DNA of 64,000 nt, taken from positions 124,001-188,000 of the forward strand of contig NZ_JXAK01000002.1 in assembly GCF_000829455.1 (NCBI RefSeq), written 5' to 3'. The stretch is from Gordoniibacillus kamchatkensis. Lineage in GTDB: Bacteria > Bacillota > Bacilli > Paenibacillales > NBRC-103111. The number at the start of each line of letters is the position of its first letter. Within the stretch, counting starts at the first letter, position 1. The notes beneath the pieces were generated by a model. It was not told the origin of the DNA. It saw only the letters and a list, made by a program, of their open reading frames with translations, and did no database searches. The translations under genes were made by a program, and so were the position numbers. Of the stretch, positions 57,300 to 64,000 are shown piece by piece.

Positions 57300-58606
57300 T
57301 TGCCGACAAGCGTAAGGCGGGCATGCATCCGTATTTTGCTGGGGGCCGTTCTCGTCATCGTCCCCGGCTGCGATTTTTACAATCCGAGCCTGCAGCTGCC
57401 GAAGCCTGAGGGGAATGGCGACGGGGTCAGGCTCACGCTGTGGACGCCGCTAAGCGGCGGCGACGGCATTTTCATGCACGATCTGGTTGCCGCTTACAAC
57501 AAGGAGAACACGGACGGCATTACGGTCGATCTCGTCAACAACAAGTCCGAAGAATATTACACGAAGCTGCCGACGGCCATCGTCACCGAGGAGGCGCCGG
57601 ATGTCGCGATCATTCACGCCTCGAGGTATGCCCAATACGTCCGCAACGGCTTTATCGACCCGATTGACGATGTGGCGCAGGCCGCAGGGGTCCGCTGGGA
57701 AGATGTGAACCCGCACGTGTTGAGCAGCACGGTGGCGGGCGGCAAGCATTATTCGATTCCGCTCGACACCCATTTGATCGTATTCTTCTATAACAAAACG
57801 CTGCTGCGTCAAGCAGGGCTGCTGGACGCGGCCGACCGTCCTGCCATCGAGCCGGGGCCTGACGGCTTTATTCGTTTCCTGGAGACGATTCGTAAGCGCT
57901 TACCATCCGGCATCGCCCCGCTCTCCATGCCAAGCATGCGCCTTGATCCTTATTGGCTATGGTGGTCGCTCTACAACCAGATTGCGGACAAGGGAGGCGT
58001 CATGTACACGGACGACGGGCATGCGTCGGCGATCAATAATGACACCGCTTTGAAGGCGATGAATTTCGTCTATTCGCTATATAGCAGCCAGCTGATCCCG
58101 CCGAATATTTCCGATGCGCAGAAATTGTTCGTCGAAGGCCAGGCGGCGACGTTGATCCAGGGGGTATGGGGACCGGGGGCATCGAGCATACGCCCGGCCT
58201 CGATTTCGGCGTCACCGAGCTACCGCAAATTTACGACAGGCCTGCATCCTGGGGCGATTCGCACACGTTCGCTTTTCCGAAGCAAGAGCAGGTCGACATG
58301 AAGAAGCGGGTCGCCTCCGTAAAATTCGCATATTGGGCCGCACAGCACGGGGATATGTGGGCGAAGGCCGGCCACGTCCCGGCGTCGTATACGGCATTAT
58401 CTTCCGAGGCGTACCGCGCTTTAAACTTTCGCTCCGAGTATGCCGCCGCTGCGGAGCATGTGAAATATTTTCCGAGCCAGCCGAAGCAGGGGGAAATCAA
58501 CGATTGGATGGTCAAGGAGTTCGAACGGATGCTGCTTGGCCAAATTACGCCGCAGGAGCTGCTGCAGCGCGCGGACAACATGATTAACGAGAAGGTAGGC
58601 AAATGA
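57300..58606 (+). CDS. SBP-like lipoprotein coupled to a sensor kinase (frameshifted)
   Basis: About 435 residues. TTG 57300 gives a lipoprotein signal (RRACIRILLGAVLVIVPGC) with GAGGGAG upstream. The protein is an SBP family 1 paralogue of the one at 62147: LTLWTPLSGGDG, NKSEEYYTKL, AGGKHYSIPLDTHLIVFFYNK and PDGFIRFLETI align by eye throughout. One G is missing from GGGG at 58168-58171; beyond it GGIEHTPGLDFGVTELPQIY continues to 58606. Its stop overlaps the kinase start (ATGA). This tight coupling to the kinase rather than to permeases suggests a ligand-sensing accessory role. Confidence 0.85.
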
Positions 58607-60387
58607 TGGCGCAACGGATAGGCCGCACTTGGCAATGGTTCCGGAATCGGCCGCTGGTGTTCAAGTTTACGATGGTCAGCTTCGTCCTGATCGCTTTGCC
58701 GCTCGCCATAACGGGCTATTTAACGTATGCCAGCTATTCGTCGTCCATACAGCGCAACGTAGGGAAGTATCAGGCGGATTTCGTCCGCGAGCTGACCACG
58801 AACATCGATACGTTCATGAACGAGCTGAATTTGCTGTCGCTGCTGCCCTATCAGTCTCCCGACATCATGGACTATCTCGCCTCGGGAAAAAAGCCCGGCA
58901 CTCCTTGGACCTGGGACGAAAGAGTGGCGCTCGAGGACTTGTCGAAGCGGGTGTTCACGAACGGCCGGGTCGATGTGATCGGCATGTATTTGTACGGCAT
59001 ATCCGGAGTTTCCTACGTGCATCGTCCAGACGGCGTGCCCGACACCGCCGGCACGAGCTATAAGGAGGAGCCTTGGTACGGCAAGGCGTCCGCGACGGGG
59101 AAAGGCATATTTCTCGGTTCCCACGAGGTGAAGTCAAGCCGGGCGTCCGGCTATCAGGTGTTCTCGATCGTGAGAAAGATCCGCAGCATCGACACCGGCG
59201 AAGACCTCGGCTATTTCCAGCTGGATGTCGAAGTGCGCGCGATACGCAATAAAATCAACCAGCTGTCGATGAACAACAACGAGAATGTGGCGATATTCGA
59301 CAGCGACAACCAGTTGGTATATAAAAACCACGATACGTTCGAGCTGGACGAATCGTCGTACCGGGGAACGGGCACCGTTATCGTCGACCGGAACGGGCAG
59401 AAAGAGCTGCTCACCTATCACACATCGCCGCTGACCGGCTGGACGACGATCGAGACGGTGCCGGTGTCCGTGCTGACGCGCGATACGGTCGCCGTCCGCA
59501 ATTATTTTGTGGCCATCGCCGTTGCCAGCTGCGGACTCGCCGGGCTTCTGATGACGCTGCTGTCCGTGCGCATCACGCGTCCGATCAGCCAGCTGCGCAA
59601 CATGATGAAGAAGGTGGAGCGCGGCGATCTTGACGTTTCGATTCCGATTTCGAGCAGAGACGAAGTGGGGCAATTAAGCCAATCCTTCAACGTAATGGTG
59701 TCCAAGCTGAGCGACCTCGGCTACCGGCTGTACGAAACCGAAATCCGCGAAAAACACGCGCAAATGGCCGCTTTGCAAAGCCAGATCAATCCGCATTTTC
59801 TGTATAACACGTTAGGGACGATCAGCATGTATGCCGAGCTCCAGGGCAACCGCGAAGTGGTGCGCATGACGAATAACCTCAGCCGCCTGCTTCGCTACAG
59901 TATTACGAACAGCCGTAGCGAAGTGACTCTCGCGGAGGAGCTGCAGCATGTGCGCGGCTATATGGTCATCCAGCAAATCCGTTTCGAGGAGCGGCTTGGC
60001 TTCGACGTTCGCGTGCAGGAGGAGAGCTTGCTGGAGCAGCCGGTGATTCGTCTCATGCTGCAGCCGATTGTGGAGAACAGCATTATTCACGGCATCGAGA
60101 AAGGTCGGGGGCGGGGTACCGTCATTTTGTCGGCAGCCCGGGAAGAGGGCAGGCTTGTCATTACCGTTGAGGACGACGGGAGGGGAGTGCCGGAGGCCGA
60201 TTTGCAGGAGCTGCGCAGCAATCTTCGGCTGGCTCCGCTCTCGGACGACATTGGCGGTCACGGCCTCGTCAATGTGCACCGGCGCATCGCTTTGCGGTAC
60301 GGACATCAATATGGCGTTGCCGTTGACAGCAAGCCGTTCGCCGGTACGAAGGTCGTGCTGACACTGCCTTTGGCAACTTCGATGTGA
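58603..60387 (+). CDS. YesM-type sensor histidine kinase
   Basis: 594 residues. TM1 about 18-38, large extracellular Cache-like domain (about 40-290), TM2 about 297-320, HAMP about 320-372 (RITRPISQLRNMMKKVERGDL), then QSQINPHFLYNTLGTISMYA with the phospho-His, LQPIVENSIIHGIE, VEDDGRGVPEADL and GGHGLVNVHRRIALRYG. Start ATG 58603 or 58606, coupled to the SBP-like gene. The regulator follows after 28 bases. Confidence 0.93.
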   Translation: MMAQRIGRTWQWFRNRPLVFKFTMVSFVLIALPLAITGYLTYASYSSSIQRNVGKYQADFVRELTTNIDTFMNELNLLSLLPYQSPDIMDYLASGKKPGTPWTWDERVALEDLSKRVFTNGRVDVIGMYLYGISGVSYVHRPDGVPDTAGTSYKEEPWYGKASATGKGIFLGSHEVKSSRASGYQVFSIVRKIRSIDTGEDLGYFQLDVEVRAIRNKINQLSMNNNENVAIFDSDNQLVYKNHDTFELDESSYRGTGTVIVDRNGQKELLTYHTSPLTGWTTIETVPVSVLTRDTVAVRNYFVAIAVASCGLAGLLMTLLSVRITRPISQLRNMMKKVERGDLDVSIPISSRDEVGQLSQSFNVMVSKLSDLGYRLYETEIREKHAQMAALQSQINPHFLYNTLGTISMYAELQGNREVVRMTNNLSRLLRYSITNSRSEVTLAEELQHVRGYMVIQQIRFEERLGFDVRVQEESLLEQPVIRLMLQPIVENSIIHGIEKGRGRGTVILSAAREEGRLVITVEDDGRGVPEADLQELRSNLRLAPLSDDIGGHGLVNVHRRIALRYGHQYGVAVDSKPFAGTKVVLTLPLATSM

Positions 60388-60415
60388 GGATAACCCTATC
60401 TGGGAGGTTTTGCCG

Positions 60416-62026
60416 ATGCCGAAGCTTCTGATCGTAGACGACGAGACGATTTTCCGCAAAGGGGTCAGGCATATGATTGCGGAGATGAATTCCGACTGGA
60501 TCGTCGTGGATGAGGCGAGAGACGGCCTGGAAGCGATCGAGAAAGTGGAATTTCACCGCCCGGATTTTATCATTACGGATATTCGCATGCCGCGGATGGA
60601 CGGCATCCAGTTTCAATATGTGCTGAAGGAGAGGTACCCGCTCGTCCGCTGCATCGTGATGAGCGGCTTCAGCGATTTCGAGTACGCCCGCCAGTCGCTC
60701 AAATTGGGCGCCAAAGACTATTTGATGAAGCCGCTGGAACGCGAAGAGCTGTACCGAACGCTGTGGAAGCTGAAGGAGGAATGGCTTGCCGACCAAGGAA
60801 AACAGCTTATCGCGAACCGGGAGAAAGAGGAAGACCGGCAGACGCGGGCGCAGCTGCGGCAGCATATTTTGACCGGGCTCGTGCTTGGAACCGTCAAGCC
60901 GGAGGAGCTCGAGCTTCTCCATCATGTCGGGGTGCTGTTCCCGCATTCCAGCTTCACGTGCTGCGTCGCCCAGCTTGATCGCGATTCCGTCGACGACGAG
61001 CGCTATGCGCGCTCCGATCCTTCGCTCTTCGGTCTTCATATGTGCCAATTCATGCAGGAAACGATCGACGAGGAGATGCACGGATTCGTCTTCGCCGTTG
61101 CGGATGCGAAAGTCGTAGCCCTTATCAATCATGAGCACGAGCACCATGTACGGGACCGGATATTGCGGCTCGCCCAGGCGATGTGCGCGCGAATACGGGC
61201 TTTTTCCCGCATGACGGTGACGATCGGCGTCGGCGGTGAGGCTTCCGGTCTCGAATCCGTGCCCGAGTCGTACAAAGAGGCGGAGACGGCCTTGTTCACG
61301 CGCCTCATTTCCGGCGGAGACAAAGCGTATTTGTACCGGGGCGCCGCCAAGCAAGCGCACGCCGACCAAGAGTCCGACTCGGCTGATTGGGGGCTTCTCG
61401 AAGATACGCTGCGCGAAGGCAAAGCGGAACGATTGCGGCAAGTTGTCGGCATGATGGTGGGGCGTTTGTGCGATCGTGCCCGCGACCCGGAATACGTTCG
61501 GGAGCAGGCTTGCAAGCTGCTGCTGCACATCTATGAGCTGGCCGTGGAGCGGGACGCTGCGCACGAATTGCTGCGAGGAAAAGAGATCAAGGATTTGGTG
61601 AACGAAGTATGCTCCATCACGTCCAGAAACGAGCTGATTGCATATTTCCAGCACCTTGTCGAAGCTCTTAACCGGACGATCGGTTTGAAAAAGACCGCTG
61701 CCGCACCCGGCCCGATCGAAGCCGTGCTGCAATACGTTAACGAGCACTATGCGGAGCCAATAACGCTCAGCAAAGCAGCGGAGAAGGTGTACTTGTCCCC
61801 AACTTATTTAAGCACGCTGTTTAAGGCGCGCACCGGCAAATCGTTCATCGGTTACGTTACCGAGAAACGCATCGAGGAAGCCAAAAAGCGGCTCATCTAC
61901 ACGGACGAGAAAATCGTCTCGATCGCCGATTCGTGCGGCTTCGAAAATATTCGCCACTTCAACCGGGTGTTTAAAGCCGCGACCGGGCTGACGCCGAAGC
62001 AATTCCGCGACCTGGGCGATGCATAG
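60416..62026 (+). CDS. YesN-type response regulator with AraC HTH
   Basis: 536 residues. Receiver with LLIVDDETIFRKGV and phospho-Asp in DFIITDIRMPRMDGIQF, Lys in DYLMKPLERE; long middle region; C-terminal AraC double HTH (ITLSKAAEKVYLSPTYLSTLFKARTGKSFIGYV and IVSIADSCGFENIRHFNRVFKAATGLTPKQFRDL). Start ATG 60416 with GGGAGG upstream. It probably activates the transporter genes starting at 62147. Confidence 0.93.
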   Translation: MPKLLIVDDETIFRKGVRHMIAEMNSDWIVVDEARDGLEAIEKVEFHRPDFIITDIRMPRMDGIQFQYVLKERYPLVRCIVMSGFSDFEYARQSLKLGAKDYLMKPLEREELYRTLWKLKEEWLADQGKQLIANREKEEDRQTRAQLRQHILTGLVLGTVKPEELELLHHVGVLFPHSSFTCCVAQLDRDSVDDERYARSDPSLFGLHMCQFMQETIDEEMHGFVFAVADAKVVALINHEHEHHVRDRILRLAQAMCARIRAFSRMTVTIGVGGEASGLESVPESYKEAETALFTRLISGGDKAYLYRGAAKQAHADQESDSADWGLLEDTLREGKAERLRQVVGMMVGRLCDRARDPEYVREQACKLLLHIYELAVERDAAHELLRGKEIKDLVNEVCSITSRNELIAYFQHLVEALNRTIGLKKTAAAPGPIEAVLQYVNEHYAEPITLSKAAEKVYLSPTYLSTLFKARTGKSFIGYVTEKRIEEAKKRLIYTDEKIVSIADSCGFENIRHFNRVFKAATGLTPKQFRDLGDA

Positions 62027-62146
62027 CCGCAAAAGCTGAAAAATGGTCCATGCCGACCAAAAGATACGCCATGGCTGAAACGGGCTGCCCTTAGTATAGT
62101 GTTGCTTGTTATCGCAACAGCACACATCGAAAAGGGAGTGTTCGTC

Positions 62147-63480
62147 GTGAAAAAACTGGGTGTATCACTTGTAAGCGCTTCATTGCTTCTGTCGGTGTTG
62201 GCCGGCTGTTCCGGCGGCAAAAGTCCGGATGCGGCGGTTCTCCGTCTCCGTCTCCGTCCTCGGGCGACGCCGCGAAACCGGCTGCGAATACCGGCGGCAA
62301 GAAGGTCGAATTAACGTATTGGACTTTGTTCAGCGGCGGGGACGGCGACAATATGGACGCGATTATCGACGCCTTTAACAAATCGCAGTCCGACATCACC
62401 GTCAAGAACGTCAAATTGGAATGGGGCGAATATTACACCAAGCTCGTAACCGGCGTGTCCGCTGGCAAAGGCCCCGATATCGGCATTTCGCACGTGTCGA
62501 AACTGCCGGAGCTGATCAAACAAGGGGTCGTCAGCGAAATCGACGACGTGGCGAAAGCGGCCAATCTCAATTGGGGCGACTATAACCAAAACATTTTGAA
62601 TGCGACGATTAGCGGCGGCAAGCACTATGCGGTTCCGCTCGATACGCACCCGTTCATTATGTACTACAACAAAAAGCTGCTGCAGGACGCAGGCGCTCTC
62701 GGCGCCGACGGCAAGCCGAAGATCGAACCGGGAGCGGACGGCTTCGTGAAGTTCCTTAGCGGCATTAAAGATAAGCTGCCGAAAGGCGTCTCGCCGATGG
62801 CGTTGTCCAATAACGGCGACGACCCGTACCGGCTGTGGTGGGCGGCGTATTCCCAACTGGGCGGCAACGATATCATTTCCGACGACGGCAAGTCTACCGC
62901 GATGGACATGGACAAAGCCGTGAAAGCCGCCAACTTCGTGAAAAGCTTGTATTACGACAGCAAAGTGATCAAGCCGAACGATCCCGATTTCTATAAGTCG
63001 TTCCAAAGCGGCCAGGCTGCCGTCATGATGACCGGCGTATGGGCGACGGGCACTTGGGAAGCGACGAAAGACTTCGACTTCGGCGCAATGCCGATTCCGA
63101 ACCTGTTCGGCAATACGAAAACGTGGGGCGACTCGCACACGATCATCCTGCCGGTAACGAAGGACAACGATGCGAAGAAGCGGCAAGCGGCGCTGGCGTT
63201 CGCCAAATTCGCCACCGAGAACGGGCAAATTTGGGCGAAGGCGGGCCATATTCCGGCCAGCACCAAGGTGGTCGATTCTGCCGAATTTAAAAACATGAAA
63301 TACCGCAGCGACTATGTAAGCGTGGCGAAGGACGTCGTCTTCCCGAAGCAGTCGGACAAAACGTGGCCGAAAAACGATATCCTCAAAAAATACCTGGACG
63401 AAATTTGGCTGAACAAAACGCCTGCCGAAGACGCGCTGAAGAAAATCGACAACGAAGTGAAATCGCTGCTCGCCAAATAA
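62147..63480 (+). CDS. Sugar-binding lipoprotein of an ABC transporter (frameshifted)
   Basis: About 444 residues. GTG 62147 with AAAGGGAG upstream begins a lipoprotein signal ending LSVLAGC. The first frame then runs into an Arg/Pro stretch; adding one G near 62236 restores a linker rich in Ser-Pro and Ala (SPSPSPSSGDAAKPAAN) and VELTYWTLFSGGDG. The remainder, to 63480, is a normal SBP family 1 protein (GPDIGISHVSKLPEL, YAVPLDTHPFIMYYNK, VMMTGVWATGTWE, GHIPAST). A close paralogue is at 57300. It binds the substrate for the permease at 63599. Confidence 0.9.
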
Positions 63481-63536
63481 TTGGCCGGCCAGCGTAGTTA
63501 GTCCGGATTGCCAACTGAGCTTCATTATCAACGCTT

Positions 63537-63571
63537 AACAAGCTTGAAGATATCGCCGCTTCAAGCTTGTT
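63537..63571 (+). other. Perfect intercistronic hairpin
   Basis: AACAAGCTTGAAG (63537-63549) / CTTCAAGCTTGTT (63559-63571), thirteen perfect pairs with a nine-base loop and no T run. Placed between binding-protein and permease genes, it is likely to stabilise the upstream mRNA and allow more binding protein than permease. Confidence 0.7.
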
Positions 63572-63598
63572 ACGTTTAAGGGAAGAGGTGCTTGCAAG

Positions 63599-64000
63599 AT
63601 GAAGGCGAAGCAATTGCGGCTCGATGTGAAGGCGTTCCTGTTCCTGCTGCCGTTCTTGCTCTTATATGTCGTGTTTACGATATTCCCGATGTTCAAAGGG
63701 CTGCAGATGAGCCTGTACGATTGGACGCTCATCCGCAAAATGAAGTTCGTCGGCCTGGACAACTACAAACATATGGCGCAAGACCCGGGGTTCTGGAAAT
63801 CGTTATGGAACTCCACCTACTTCGTCATTTTGACGACGCCGACGATGCTCGTTCTGGCCCTCGTTCTCGCGGTCATCTGCAACCGGAAGTCGAGATTGCA
63901 GCGGTTTTACCGCAGCGTCTTCTTTCTCCCGAGCGTGCTGTCCGTGTCCGTCGTCGCTTATGTCGGGATGTACATGATCCAGCCGTATACCGGGTTTACG
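63599..64000 (+). CDS. Sugar ABC transporter permease, MalF type (5' part)
   Basis: 134 codons to the end of the window. Start ATG 63599 with GGGAAGAGG upstream. N-terminal helix FLFLLPFLLLYVVFTIFPMFKG, then the SLYDWTLIRKMKFVGLDNYKHM periplasmic start and two further helices (about 72-95 and 110-130) typical of MalF-family proteins. The EAA loop lies beyond the window. It should pair with a MalG-type gene further downstream. Confidence 0.92.
   Translation, partial: MKAKQLRLDVKAFLFLLPFLLLYVVFTIFPMFKGLQMSLYDWTLIRKMKFVGLDNYKHMAQDPGFWKSLWNSTYFVILTTPTMLVLALVLAVICNRKSRLQRFYRSVFFLPSVLSVSVVAYVGMYMIQPYTGFT

Noticed and set aside
62164-62180. Catabolite-responsive (cre) site GTAAGCGCTTCA at the start of the binding-protein gene
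   Set aside because: It lies within the signal-peptide codons, is one base short of the cre consensus and the same string type occurs inside another coding region (57893).

Overview
The window reads as a chromosomal segment of a G+C-rich Gram-positive endospore-former of the Paenibacillaceae type (Paenibacillus/Cohnella-like). The evidence is a purEKBCSQLFMN(H)D operon with purS, two PurR boxes and a guanine riboswitch, a GlpP/antiterminator glp locus, several YesM/YesN-type sensor/regulator pairs beside sugar ABC transporters, and strong AGGAGG-type ribosome binding sites. This placement is inferred from gene content; no rRNA or tRNA gene is present.

Layout. 1-2.5 kb: end of a sugar ABC transporter with a GNAT acetyltransferase, NanE and a ROK kinase (amino-sugar/ManNAc use). 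2.7-7.7 kb: a Crp/Fnr regulator divergent from glpP-glpK-glpD, with a terminator/antiterminator in the glpD leader. 7.7-9 kb: a decayed sugar-porter end and a divergent HxlR-doxX pair. 9.2-12 kb: rpiR-nagB-nagA on the minus strand. 12.3-27.4 kb: the complete purine operon, making IMP from PRPP. The usual bifunctional PurH is replaced by a stand-alone AICAR transformylase plus a PurO-type IMP cyclohydrolase. PurF and PurK carry long Ala/Gly-rich insertions. 27.4-28.4 kb: a repeat-rich non-coding region whose elements recur at 44.4 kb. 28.5-35.3 kb: an MFS transporter, a secreted Ig-like-domain polysaccharide lyase and a two-component system. 35.3-41.4 kb: a compact three-gene minus-strand operon (nitrilase-fold enzyme, Rad50/SMC-like ATPase with a zinc hook, two-TM macro-domain protein) that looks like an undescribed defence system. 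41.6-50 kb: two coupled MFS exporters, DinB, a self-regulated snoaL-tetR operon, a 57-aa zinc-ribbon protein, a G1 glutamic peptidase, a histidine phosphatase, an AraC remnant and an MBL hydrolase. 50-64 kb: two sugar-uptake loci, each with permeases, a YesM-type kinase, a YesN-type regulator and binding proteins. In the second, a binding-protein paralogue is translationally coupled to the kinase.

Data quality. Eleven otherwise well-conserved genes (purK, purC, purD, lyase, histidine kinase, nitrilase-fold gene, DHA2 MFS, snoaL, three binding proteins) are each broken by one- or two-base shifts. All can be explained by missing bases, mostly in homopolymer runs. I treat these as probable sequence errors, annotate the genes as full-length CDS spanning the shift, and flag each one.
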